Assembly: GCA_012927625.1 (NCBI GenBank)
Contig: JABBOV010000012.1
Location: 281,107 to 345,106 of the forward strand
From: Glaciimonas sp.
Lineage (GTDB): Bacteria; Pseudomonadota; Gammaproteobacteria; Burkholderiales; Burkholderiaceae_D
Direction: 5' to 3'
DNA length: 64,000 nt
Below are positions 19,126 to 27,988 of the stretch, one piece after another. The translations under genes and the position numbers were made by a program. Within the stretch, counting starts at the first letter, position 1, and each line of letters starts with the position of its first letter. The notes below the pieces were generated by a model. That model saw only the letters and a program-made list of their open reading frames with translations, searched no databases and had not been told where the DNA came from.

Positions 19126-20583
19126 TCAGGCAGTGCGCTTGATAACGAAGTCGACATCGACATCTTCCCAGCAATCGATTTCCTTTTCCATCCAGTAAGA
19201 AATAGTCGGATGGCTCGCAACCCAGTCACGGCTCAAATCCAGTTCGATCCGGTTTTTCATCTTTAAGCGCAGGCTGCTCACATCCAAATCGATGCGCGAA
19301 TGCATGAATATGACCGCCAAACGTAACGCCAATATGGCCTTAGCTGAATCTGGATTGGATAAAACGTCACTAACTTTACGCAGGTTGCCCTTTTGCGCCA
19401 GGATCAGGCGGCTCATCAGCTTTTGCTCCCGAGTCGTAAAACCGGGCAAATCAGCATGCTCGATCAGGTAAGCACCGTGCTTGTGGTAATCGGTCTGCGA
19501 CACCGCCAAGCCCACCTCATGCAGCAGTGCGCTCCAGTAGAGTTGCTTGCCAAGAGCGTCAGAGCTCGGCTTTAGTTGCCGGTACAGGGCGGCGGCAATA
19601 GCAGCGACGCTGTTGGCGCGCTTTTCCACCACATGGAAGCGTTGCAGGCAATCGCGCACAGTTTGTTCGCGTCGGTCGCGCCGAGTGGAGCGCAAATACA
19701 AATCCCACATGACACCCATGCGCAGGCCAGCCGCAATCGGCCGCATGCTGGAAATGCCAAGTTCCTGAATCACGCCGATCAAAATCGACAATCCACCTAC
19801 CAGCACTGCCGCGCGCTCCGGTTTCAAGCCGATCAGATCGATCTTATCAACGCTGCCAAAAGCAATCAGATGCCGTCGGAGAGCATCCAGATTAGCGTGC
19901 GATAGCGCGCCATCGCCAAGGCCATTCTTCAGAATCGCATCCGAAATCGCCCGCATGGTACCGGAAGAACCGTAGGCGATCGACCAGTTGTCGGGATGAT
20001 AGGGCGGTGCCGCATCTTCAAAATGACTTCGTGCAGAAAGTATTGCAGCATCGAAAGTCACAGCATCGATGCGGCCGCTAGGAAAAAATATCAGACTTTG
20101 CTTGGCGGTACCGATGCCGAATGACTCGACATGCTCGATGTCGGGGCCGCGTCCCAAAATCAGTTCGGTGGAGCCACCGCCGATGTCAAGCACTAACCGT
20201 CGCTCATTGGCGAGGGCCACCGAACACGCGACGCCCATGTAAATCAGGCGCCCTTCTTCTTCACCCGAAATAATCTCGATCGGATACCCGATCGCCTGTT
20301 CCGCCAGCGGTAAAAAATCGGTCGCATTTCTGGCGATCCGAAAAGTATTGGTCGCTACCACCCGAACCGCATGCAGCGGAAAAGCTGCCAATACGGTGCT
20401 AAAACGACGCAGAGTTTCTATCGCGCCCTGCATCGCTTGCGCGGTCAAAAAGCCATTCTGATCCAGGCCGGCGGCGAAGCGAATCGCCTCCCGCGAACTC
20501 TTGACTACGCGTATTGTCTCGCCGTCATGTACACCGATATGCAAACGAAAACTATTTGAACCTAAATCTACTGCAGCAAACAT
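19126..20583 (-). CDS. ppx: Exopolyphosphatase Ppx/GppA
   Basis: Processively hydrolyses terminal phosphates of polyphosphate (or the pppGpp 5' phosphate). At 485 residues it has the ASKHA ATPase-like fold: AAVDLGSNSFRLHIG at the N-terminus, VVATNTFRIARN, EIISGEEEGRLIYMGV, and the phosphate-2 loop RRLVLDIGGGSTELILG. The C-terminal HD-like domain begins around residue 310. Its promoter has a Pho box like that of ppk1, which supports a polyphosphate role over GppA alone. Convergent neighbours across the window suggest it was once closer to ppk1. Confidence 0.93.
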   Translation of the reverse strand: MFAAVDLGSNSFRLHIGVHDGETIRVVKSSREAIRFAAGLDQNGFLTAQAMQGAIETLRRFSTVLAAFPLHAVRVVATNTFRIARNATDFLPLAEQAIGYPIEIISGEEEGRLIYMGVACSVALANERRLVLDIGGGSTELILGRGPDIEHVESFGIGTAKQSLIFFPSGRIDAVTFDAAILSARSHFEDAAPPYHPDNWSIAYGSSGTMRAISDAILKNGLGDGALSHANLDALRRHLIAFGSVDKIDLIGLKPERAAVLVGGLSILIGVIQELGISSMRPIAAGLRMGVMWDLYLRSTRRDRREQTVRDCLQRFHVVEKRANSVAAIAAALYRQLKPSSDALGKQLYWSALLHEVGLAVSQTDYHKHGAYLIEHADLPGFTTREQKLMSRLILAQKGNLRKVSDVLSNPDSAKAILALRLAVIFMHSRIDLDVSSLRLKMKNRIELDLSRDWVASHPTISYWMEKEIDCWEDVDVDFVIKRTA

Positions 20584-20710
20584 GCAACCCTCTCGTATTC
20601 AATCGCGTACCGAACCCGAACCAAAGCCAAACAGGTCGCAAATGCAAAGGCCGTGTTTTAGAGAAAGCGGGATTGCAGTGGGATTTTCGTGAAATAAAGC
20701 GTCAATATAC

Positions 20711-20732
20711 AGCGATAGTCGAGACTATCGCT
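20711..20732. promoter_or_regulatory. Near-perfect palindrome in the ppx leader
   Basis: AGCGATAGTC-GA-GACTATCGCT has 10-bp arms around 2 nt. It starts about 4 nt after the transcription start predicted from the ppx -10 (20743-20748). It could be an operator or a 5'-UTR hairpin. Confidence 0.5.
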
Positions 20733-20742
20733 CACACTATTC

Positions 20743-20775
20743 ACTGTAGTCGCACCGTATGACGATTTGATGACA
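20743..20775 (-). promoter_or_regulatory. Pho box and -10 of ppx
   Basis: On the minus strand TGTCAT (20775-20770) and CGTCAT (20764-20759) are 11 bp apart. TACAGT (20748-20743) follows after 10 nt, the same spacing as in the pstS and ppk1 promoters. Confidence 0.72.
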
Positions 20776-20806
20776 ATTGAGCTGCACTGTCTGAAAATTT
20801 ACCTGA

Positions 20807-21625
20807 CTATTGTTTAGTTGCCGACGGATAAAACAGTTGTTGCCCATCAACTTTGAAATCAGCAATTTTCTTTTGCCCATCGTCTGAGGTGAGCCAATTA
20901 ATCAGTAACATTGCCCCTGTGTAATTGATGTCTTTGTATCTAGCCGGATTGACAGCAATAATGCCGTAGGGATTGAACATTTTCGGGTCGCCCTGCACCG
21001 CTACCGCCAAACCGGTTTTGGCCCGATACGCGCCATAAGTTGCGCGGTCGGTCAGGGTATAAGCTTGCAACTGTGCCGCCATTGTCAGGACTTCCCCCAT
21101 GCCCAGACCTGCAGAAATGTAGGACGACGTTTGCGGCTTGGCGCCGACTTCTTTCCAATACACTTTTTCCATTTGATCGGTGCCGGAGTTGTCGCCGCGC
21201 GAGATGAATTTGGCCTTGCTATCGACAATCTTCTTCATTGCACCGATCACGTCTTTGCTGCCGTGGATGCCGGCCGGGTCGTTTGCCGGCCCGACGATGA
21301 TGAAATCGTTGTACATCACGTCACGCCGATTCACGCCATATCCGGCGGCCATGAACTTGTCCTCGGAAGGGCGAGCATGCACCAGCGTAACATCGACATC
21401 GCCATTTTTTGCCAACTCCAGCGCCTTGCCGGTGCCGACCGAGATCACGTGCACTTTGGTATGGGTGCTGGCCTCGAATTGTGGCAGCAGGTAGGTCAGC
21501 AAGCCGGAATTTTCCGTACTGGTGGTGGTGGACAGTTTGATGATTTCCTGTGCTGCGGCGAACCCGGTTAATAACGGAGTAAGGGCAAGTGCTATGGAAA
21601 AACGTAAAACGTGACGGCGTAACAT
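20807..21625 (-). CDS. tupA: Tungstate-type ABC transporter substrate-binding protein (TupA-like)
   Basis: Periplasmic oxyanion-binding protein of 272 residues. It has a signal peptide ending near GFAAAQ and the TupA hallmark IKLSTTTSTENSGLL at the mature N-terminus. FISRGDNSGTDQMEKVYW and AYTLTDRATYGAY are further family segments. Tungstate specificity is inferred from the TTTST motif. The permease and ATPase (tupB, tupC) are not adjacent, so this copy is an orphan in the window. It lies upstream of ppx in the same direction, but ppx has its own promoter. Confidence 0.82.
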   Translation of the reverse strand: MLRRHVLRFSIALALTPLLTGFAAAQEIIKLSTTTSTENSGLLTYLLPQFEASTHTKVHVISVGTGKALELAKNGDVDVTLVHARPSEDKFMAAGYGVNRRDVMYNDFIIVGPANDPAGIHGSKDVIGAMKKIVDSKAKFISRGDNSGTDQMEKVYWKEVGAKPQTSSYISAGLGMGEVLTMAAQLQAYTLTDRATYGAYRAKTGLAVAVQGDPKMFNPYGIIAVNPARYKDINYTGAMLLINWLTSDDGQKKIADFKVDGQQLFYPSATKQ

Positions 21626-21844
21626 GGAGCGCTCCTGTGTAGTGATTTAAAAAAATTTGGCGCTTATGTTTAAATCAACATTGGCTTCAGCGTCAAATAC
21701 AAACGTGAGTATAGGCAAAAACAATACTTTCTCCGCATATTAATAGAACATCTATAAAAATACTGGCATAAAAACTGGAAAATGCTTGCATTTCAGATTT
21801 TATCTACACGGACAAAAGTCTGGCGCGCAATGCGCCAATGGGCT

Positions 21845-23338
21845 TTAGCCTATGCGAATCCAGGTGGTCTTCAGTTCCGTGTATTTTTCTAGCGCGTGCA
21901 GCGATTTGTCGCGTCCATTGCCGGATTGCTTGACGCCGCCGAACGGCACCGTGATGTCGTCCTCGTCGTAGCAATTCACATGCACGGTACCGGCGCGTAA
22001 GGCGCGCGACGTCTGGATCGCCTTGTTGATATCCGCTGTCCAGACCGCCGCTTGCAAGCCATACGCGGTGGCATTGGCCTCACGGATGGCGTCATTCAAA
22101 TCCGTGAAGCCGATCACCGACAGCACCGGCCCGAAGATTTCTTCGCGGGCGATTTTCATGCTGCTTTTCACCTCGTCGAACAAGGTTGGCGCGACATAAT
22201 AGCCGCCGGATTCAGTACGCTGCTGTTCGCCGCCAAATACCAATTTGGCCCCTTCGGCCTGGCCGGATTCAATATAACCAAGCACGGTTTTAAGCTGGAT
22301 GCTATCGACAATCGCGCCCATTACGGTGGCTTCGTCGAGTGGGTCGCCTGACTGAAAATCCGGCAACATGGCAACTGCGCGGGTAAGGAATTCCGCCTTG
22401 ATCGATTCTTCCACGAACAGGCGCGAAGGCGCGTTGCAACTCTCGCCCTGGTTAAAATAGATTGAACCGATGGATGCTCTCACTGCCGCATCCAGGTCGG
22501 GGCAATCGGCGCAAACGATGTTGGCCGATTTGCCGCCCAACTCGGTCCAGGCACGCTTCAGATTGGATTGGCCGGCGTATTGCAAAATCAACTTGCCGAC
22601 TTTGGTAGAACCGGTAAAACCAATGCAATCGACATCCATGTGCAAAGCCAGCGCGCTGCCGGCTTCATGGCCATAACCCGGCACGACGTTGAAAACGCCG
22701 GCTGGAATGCCAGCTTCCAGTGCGATTTCAGCTAGCCGCAACGCGCTCAATGGTGATTTTTCGGAAGGTTTGAGCACCACGCTGTTGCCTGCGGCCAGCG
22801 CCGGGGCAATTTTCCATGACGCCATCAGCATCGGGTAATTCCACGGCACGATGGCTGCCACCACCCCGACCGGCTCGCGCGTAATCAACGCCAGTGCAGT
22901 GTCGGCGGTAGGCGCGATTTCGTCATAAATCTTGTCCACCGCTTCGCCGTACCAGCGGATGCAGTTGGCAGCAGAAGGCACATCCACGCTGCGGCTATAT
23001 TTGATCGGCTTGCCCATGTCGAGCGTCTCCAGCAACGCCAGTTCATCGCGGTGCTGCAGCATCAAGTCGGCGAACTTGATCAGAATGCGTTTGCGCGCAG
23101 CAGGCGCCAAACCGGCCCAGCGCCGATCGTCAAAAGCCGCGCGTGCCGCAAGCACCGCTGCATCGACATCGGCCGCATCGCAACGCGCCGCATCGGCGAG
23201 TTTGCGGCCATCCACCGGAGACAGGCATTCGAAGGTAGCGCCCGATTGCGCCGCCACTCGCTGGCCATTGATGAAAGCGCGACCGTCGAATTGCATGGCG
23301 GCTGCTTGTGCGTGCCAATCTGTTTTCTGTTTTTGCAT
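21845..23338 (-). CDS. puuC: Gamma-glutamyl-gamma-aminobutyraldehyde dehydrogenase (aldehyde dehydrogenase)
   Basis: NAD(P)+-dependent oxidation of the aldehyde formed during putrescine breakdown. At 497 residues it is a complete ALDH, with PWNYPMLMASWKIAPALAAGN, FTGSTKVGK, the catalytic Glu region ELGGKSANIV, catalytic Cys in FNQGESCNAPSRLF, and PFGGVKQSGNGRDKS near the end. It is the last gene of the polyamine run. Function as PuuC/KauB is inferred from context with spuC, spuA and the gamma-glutamylputrescine synthetases. Confidence 0.88.
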   Translation of the reverse strand: MQKQKTDWHAQAAAMQFDGRAFINGQRVAAQSGATFECLSPVDGRKLADAARCDAADVDAAVLAARAAFDDRRWAGLAPAARKRILIKFADLMLQHRDELALLETLDMGKPIKYSRSVDVPSAANCIRWYGEAVDKIYDEIAPTADTALALITREPVGVVAAIVPWNYPMLMASWKIAPALAAGNSVVLKPSEKSPLSALRLAEIALEAGIPAGVFNVVPGYGHEAGSALALHMDVDCIGFTGSTKVGKLILQYAGQSNLKRAWTELGGKSANIVCADCPDLDAAVRASIGSIYFNQGESCNAPSRLFVEESIKAEFLTRAVAMLPDFQSGDPLDEATVMGAIVDSIQLKTVLGYIESGQAEGAKLVFGGEQQRTESGGYYVAPTLFDEVKSSMKIAREEIFGPVLSVIGFTDLNDAIREANATAYGLQAAVWTADINKAIQTSRALRAGTVHVNCYDEDDITVPFGGVKQSGNGRDKSLHALEKYTELKTTWIRIG

Positions 23339-23364
23339 GATAAATACTCCAAAACAAGTGAAAG

Positions 23365-23381
23365 CGGGCGCAAAGCGCCCG
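23365..23381 (-). terminator. GC hairpin between porin and puuC
   Basis: CGGGCGC-AAA-GCGCCCG (the minus strand reads the same stem) is followed on the minus strand by a pyrimidine-rich but interrupted stretch. It is probably an attenuator that lets part of transcription through to puuC. Confidence 0.45.
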
Positions 23382-23401
23382 TGATTATGAATATCCCGGT
23401 G

Positions 23402-24817
23402 TTAGAACTTGACCAAGGTCGAGACCCCCAACAAGGTATTATTGTTCTTGTAAGTACCTGATTTCACATCATAGAACACGTCTTGGCTGGCACGATCATG
23501 ACGCAATTCGAGCTTTAGCGTGGCATTGCTGTTGATCGTGTAATTCATACCAAAAGTCAATGCGGCTCGATTGGTTCCTTTCAGGCCGATGCTTGGATCG
23601 GCATTAAACGCCTGAATGGCTGTCAGTGACGGTCCAAAACCATTGCGGGCATCGCCGCAAAGTGTTCCGCTACCAGACTGTGGCAGTCCGGTTGATTGAT
23701 TACATTCCGGGAACGTCAGATTAGGCGTACCGCCGCCATTCTTTTGATTTCGGATGTAATCGCCACGCACCAAGCCCTCCAATCGTGGCGTGAATTTATA
23801 GGCTGCTAAAGCCGACAAACCAAACCAGTTCGTATCTTCGCCAGTGAAACTGCCACTCTTTAACTGGCCCGTCTCAACCTGTCCCATCAGACTAATATTG
23901 CCACGCGTAAAATAGGTATCCAGTTCACCATAGTTGAGGCTGGCGCCGCTCCAGGGCTTGCCATGAACTCCCGCTGCGCCAATGCCGGTAAACTCATTCA
24001 TTGAATAATCCACCCTCCAATGCAGTGTAGGTGAGCGGCGATCGGTGATGCGTCCATTGTTCAGGTTGCCAATGATGGCCTTGGTTTCCCATTTTCCATC
24101 AAGATGATCCAGTCCGACACCAGTCATGAAAGTCGGTCCGGTAAAATCAAATAGCAAGTTGCCGGTGATAGTCTTTTTCATGTCGGCGCGCTGGTATTCA
24201 TAGCCCTGCCAGGAACCGACCTGACCGGCGATGAATTTAGTGCCGGAATCCAACGGGATCGTCACAAAGGCCTGATTCACGATAGAGTTGGTGTTATAGC
24301 CGCCACCATCGCCACCGCTCTTGTGCGGCATCAATTCCAATAACCACTTGGTGCCGCCCTCCATTTCTTTCTCAAAGCTAATCAACGCTGAACCGAAAAA
24401 GGCATTGTCATAGGTATACGATGCACCCGAACCCGGCCCGCCCTGGCTGTTCGGATTACCGAAATTCTTCATGAATACAAAACTGGAGGTGTTCTGGCGC
24501 TGGTTCATGATATAGGTTGGATCCATATAACCCGATATTTTCAGGCCCTTGAAACCGCTCGCTTCGAGCTGCTCGCCCATCGCTTCGCTGTTCAGCTTGA
24601 CGCGGTTGAACTCGGTTTTCATCTCGCCATCGGCAGCGCCGGCGGCGGCATTCATGTCAGCCTTGGCGCTCACTTTTTCAACCATGTCTTCGAGTTGTTT
24701 GACCTTGATCTTCAGCGCTTCCAGTTCGGCCTTGAGGTCTTGCGCGCTTTGAGCAAACGCCGCAACCGGAAATGCCATGGCGATGGCAAGGACGATTTTT
24801 TTCATACTATATTGCAT
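23402..24817 (-). CDS. DUF3138-type outer-membrane porin
   Basis: A 471-residue predicted outer-membrane beta-barrel. A signal peptide (ending PVAAFAQ) is followed by a short coiled coil (LKAELEALKIKVKQLEDMVEKV). The barrel repeats are rich in aromatic and glycine residues, and the protein ends in a terminal Phe (STLVKF), as porins do. The first ATG (24817) has GGGAGG upstream; an internal ATG is four codons later. The family is common in Burkholderiales and poorly characterised. Sitting between potI and puuC, it may be the outer-membrane entry route for polyamines; that is inference. Confidence 0.8.
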   Translation of the reverse strand: MQYSMKKIVLAIAMAFPVAAFAQSAQDLKAELEALKIKVKQLEDMVEKVSAKADMNAAAGAADGEMKTEFNRVKLNSEAMGEQLEASGFKGLKISGYMDPTYIMNQRQNTSSFVFMKNFGNPNSQGGPGSGASYTYDNAFFGSALISFEKEMEGGTKWLLELMPHKSGGDGGGYNTNSIVNQAFVTIPLDSGTKFIAGQVGSWQGYEYQRADMKKTITGNLLFDFTGPTFMTGVGLDHLDGKWETKAIIGNLNNGRITDRRSPTLHWRVDYSMNEFTGIGAAGVHGKPWSGASLNYGELDTYFTRGNISLMGQVETGQLKSGSFTGEDTNWFGLSALAAYKFTPRLEGLVRGDYIRNQKNGGGTPNLTFPECNQSTGLPQSGSGTLCGDARNGFGPSLTAIQAFNADPSIGLKGTNRAALTFGMNYTINSNATLKLELRHDRASQDVFYDVKSGTYKNNNTLLGVSTLVKF

Positions 24818-24871
24818 GTTGCCTCCCTTTTTATTAGTAAATTATGATGCTGCCTGGTACTACAATCATGC

Positions 24872-25708
24872 CTACGCTGCCGCGTTGAATGCTGCCGAAA
24901 TCTGCCTTTGACGCAGGCGTTCTGCCCGGGCCATATACAGACTCGACAAGATCACGCCGATGCTCACTACCAAAATCGTCAAGGCCGCCACCACATTGAC
25001 ACGCGGGTCCAGTCCCAGACGGGCCCGTGAAAAAATGACGATCGGCATGGTGGAAGATCCTGGCCCCGATAGAAACGCCGCCAACACGACATCATCCAGC
25101 GACAAGGTAAATGTGAGCAACCAGGCCGATGCCAGCGACTGAGTGATGTTGGGCAAAGTCACCAGGAAGAACACCTGATGCGGCTTGCAGCCTAAATCCA
25201 TTGCAGCTTCTTCGAGCGATTTGTTCATCTCACGCAGACGGGACTGGATCACGACAGTCGCATAAGCCATACCCAGCAGCGTATGCGATATCCAGATCGC
25301 GACCAGGCCACGCTCAGGGCCGCCAAAAGTTTTTTGTAGCGATACCATCAATAGCAACAGTGACAGGCCGATGATTACTTCCGGCATGACCAAAGGCGCA
25401 TTAACCATGCTGCTAAATAGTGTGCGTCCAAAGAACTGGCGATACCGGTCCAGCACAAATGCGGCAAACGTGCCCAGCAAGACCGATGAAAAAGCGGTCA
25501 GTACCGCAATTTTCAAAGACAGCACAAATCCGGCAATAATTTCCGTGTCTTGCGACAAGCCGCTATACCACTGAGTCGAGAAACCGCTCCACACCATGTC
25601 CTGCCGCGAGCTGTTAAATGAGAACACGATCAACACCACAATCGGTATGTAAAGAAAGATATAACCGACCGACAGCCACCCCCGCCCAAACCAGCGATAC
25701 CCGTTCAT
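24872..25708 (-). CDS. potI: Putrescine/spermidine ABC transporter permease PotI
   Basis: Inner-membrane permease of a PotFGHI importer; 278 residues with about six helices. The EAA loop reads LEEAAMDLGCKPHQVFFLVTLPN. The N-terminal segment YIFLYIPIVVLIVFSFNSSR is typical of PotI/YdcV. It overlaps potH by 4 nt (ATGA), indicating translational coupling. Confidence 0.92.
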   Translation of the reverse strand: MNGYRWFGRGWLSVGYIFLYIPIVVLIVFSFNSSRQDMVWSGFSTQWYSGLSQDTEIIAGFVLSLKIAVLTAFSSVLLGTFAAFVLDRYRQFFGRTLFSSMVNAPLVMPEVIIGLSLLLLMVSLQKTFGGPERGLVAIWISHTLLGMAYATVVIQSRLREMNKSLEEAAMDLGCKPHQVFFLVTLPNITQSLASAWLLTFTLSLDDVVLAAFLSGPGSSTMPIVIFSRARLGLDPRVNVVAALTILVVSIGVILSSLYMARAERLRQRQISAAFNAAA

Positions 25709-26622
25709 ATGCCGCTCCCTTGCTGCTTGGCCTGGTATTTATTGAAAATACCCATTGGTAACAAAATCAACAAAATCATCACGACCGTGACAGCAGAAGC
25801 CATCGACCAATCGTTGTTGCTGAAAAACTCATCCCACAGCACGCGACCGATCATCAAGGTCTCCGGGCCACCGAGCAGTTCAGGGATTACGAACTCCCCG
25901 ATGCAGGGGATCAGCACCAGCATGGAGCCGGCAACGATGCCTGATTTCGACAAAGGGACCGTGATGCGCCAAAAAGTCTGCCAAGGCGTTGCCCCCAGAT
26001 CGGCGGCAGCTTCCAGGAAACGAATATCCAGCTTCACCAAATTTGCATACAGCGGCAAAATCATGAACGGCAGATAGGCGTACACCATCCCGAGCGTTAA
26101 TGAAAAGGCCGTATTCATCATGTGCAGGGGAGCATCAATCAGACCCAATGAAAGAAGCAAGTGATTCAGCAGACCGTTGTTCGCCAAAATGCCTTTCCAT
26201 GCATAAATGCGTAACAGGAAAGAGGTCCAGAAAGGCAGCATTACCAGCATCAGGAGTGTCGGCTGGAGTGTCGGCTTGGCGCGAGCCATGAAGTATGCAA
26301 ACGGATAGCCAATGGCCAGACACAACAGCATGGTGATGAATGCAAACTTCAGGGAGTTCAGGTAGGTGAGTAGATACAGATTGTCCTGACTGATAAAGAT
26401 ATAGTTGGAAATCTTGATCTTCAGTGTCATGAAACCGTCAACGTAGCTCAACAAGTTACCGAATGGGTCAACCGGACTGAGCATTTCCGTCACGCTGATC
26501 TTGAAGACGATCAGAAACGGCACCAGGAATACCAGTAGCAACCAAACGTAAGGCACGCCAATCACAAGACGGCGGCCCGTCAACCAGCGCAAAGTCAATA
26601 TGTTCATGAGATTTTTATTCAT
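25705..26622 (-). CDS. potH: Putrescine/spermidine ABC transporter permease PotH
   Basis: Partner permease of PotI; 305 residues. A first helix (YVWLLLVFLVPFLIVFKISV) precedes a long periplasmic loop. The EAA motif is FLEAAADLGATPWQTFWRITVP, followed by the PotH-like GEFVIPELLGGPETLMIG. It lies 14 bp after potG. A possible second ATG is five codons in. Confidence 0.92.
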   Translation of the reverse strand: MNKNLMNILTLRWLTGRRLVIGVPYVWLLLVFLVPFLIVFKISVTEMLSPVDPFGNLLSYVDGFMTLKIKISNYIFISQDNLYLLTYLNSLKFAFITMLLCLAIGYPFAYFMARAKPTLQPTLLMLVMLPFWTSFLLRIYAWKGILANNGLLNHLLLSLGLIDAPLHMMNTAFSLTLGMVYAYLPFMILPLYANLVKLDIRFLEAAADLGATPWQTFWRITVPLSKSGIVAGSMLVLIPCIGEFVIPELLGGPETLMIGRVLWDEFFSNNDWSMASAVTVVMILLILLPMGIFNKYQAKQQGSGI

Positions 26623-26636
26623 CGCGGTATCCGTTC

Positions 26637-27776
26637 TTATTGCGTCAACACAACGATGTTATCCGGGCTCCATCGGGCATAGACCATTTCGCCGAACGCA
26701 GGTTGATGTGCGGAAGAACGCTGGCTATTGGCGACAGTCGCTTTTAACAGAGCCCCGCTGGCCAGTTTCAAGTGATAGACCGTATAGCTGCCCAGATAAG
26801 CCCAGTCCACCAGCGTCCCTGCCACGCAGTTATACAAACCCTCGCCCAAGTCTTGGGGAACAGTGAAACTGATCATTATTTTTTCAGGACGAATGCCGAC
26901 CGACACCGGCATGCCAATAGTGCCGGAGATGCCGTGTCCGACATAGTGTTTGCACTCAGGCGATTGAACGATAACGTGATCCGGTTCATCTTCAATCACG
27001 GCACCGTTGAACAGATTAATACTGCCGATGAAGTCCGCCACAAACCGGCAATTCGGCGTCTCATAAATTTCGTTAGGCTTACCAATCTGCGCAATATGTC
27101 CTTCGCTCATGATTGCGATGCGTGAAGCCATGGTCATGGCCTCTTCCTGGTCATGGGTCACCATCACACAGGTCACACCGACCTGTTCAATAATATTGAC
27201 CAGCTCAAACTGAGTTTGCTCACGCAGCTTTTTGTCCAGAGCACCTAACGGTTCATCCAACAATAACAACTGCGGACGTTTAGCCAGGCTGCGCGCCAAG
27301 GCGACGCGCTGCTGCTGCCCACCGGATAATTGATGCGGCTTGCGTTTGCCGTAGGCACTCAACTGGACCAGATTGAGCATCTTGTCGACGCGCTCGGCAA
27401 CGTCATCTTTGCCCAAGCCATCCCGACGCAGTCCGAATGCGATATTGTCCCAAACGCTCAAATGCGGAAACAACGCATACGACTGAAACATCATGTTGAT
27501 CGGACGCTGGTACGGTGGCGCGCCCACGATATTCAGGCCATTCAACAATATCTGGCCTGAAGTCGGGCTCTCGAATCCAGCCAACATCCGCAGTAAGGTG
27601 GATTTGCCACAGCCGGAACTACCCAGCAGAGCAAAAATTTCACCTTTTTTGATGGCGATGGAAACATCGTCCACTGCACGCACGCCATCGAATTCCTTGA
27701 CCAGATTACAGATCGACAGGAAAGGCTTCTCATCACTGGGTGAGGGTACTACTGGGACGTTCTGATCAGTCGTCAT
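26637..27776 (-). CDS. potG: Polyamine ABC transporter ATPase PotG
   Basis: Energises the PotFGHI importer. The 379-residue protein has Walker A GSSGCGKST, Q-loop MMFQSYALFPHLSVWDN, signature LSGGQQQR, Walker B LLLDEPLGALD and a C-terminal TOBE-type regulatory domain (VGIRPEKIMI). All nucleotide-binding motifs are intact. A 212-bp spacer with hairpins separates it from potF, which would allow potF to be made in excess. Confidence 0.94.
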   Translation of the reverse strand: MTTDQNVPVVPSPSDEKPFLSICNLVKEFDGVRAVDDVSIAIKKGEIFALLGSSGCGKSTLLRMLAGFESPTSGQILLNGLNIVGAPPYQRPINMMFQSYALFPHLSVWDNIAFGLRRDGLGKDDVAERVDKMLNLVQLSAYGKRKPHQLSGGQQQRVALARSLAKRPQLLLLDEPLGALDKKLREQTQFELVNIIEQVGVTCVMVTHDQEEAMTMASRIAIMSEGHIAQIGKPNEIYETPNCRFVADFIGSINLFNGAVIEDEPDHVIVQSPECKHYVGHGISGTIGMPVSVGIRPEKIMISFTVPQDLGEGLYNCVAGTLVDWAYLGSYTVYHLKLASGALLKATVANSQRSSAHQPAFGEMVYARWSPDNIVVLTQ

Positions 27777-27891
27777 GACAGAATTCTTAATATAAAAAGT
27801 GGATGAATTCGAAACAATGGTTTCAACTTTTTAGAACTTACGTACAGCATCAACGCACGTAGACGTTCTCAGGGCAGACACGGCCCGCCCC

Positions 27892-27978
27892 TGCAAAATG
27901 ACATGCATGTTTTGCACAAATTTTATTTTTTGTTTTTTAACTCAGGCGGCATGCCCAACGCAATTGGCAAAGGGCATG
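27892..27978. terminator. Two hairpins in the potF-potG spacer
   Basis: TGCAAAA...TTTTGCA (27892-27916) encloses ACATGCATGT. CATGCCC...GGGCATG (27950-27978) lies just after the potF stop. The T-rich tract 27917-27938 faces the plus strand. On the minus strand these hairpins more likely stabilise or attenuate the message than terminate it fully. Confidence 0.4.
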
Positions 27979-27988
27979 TCGGCAGTTA

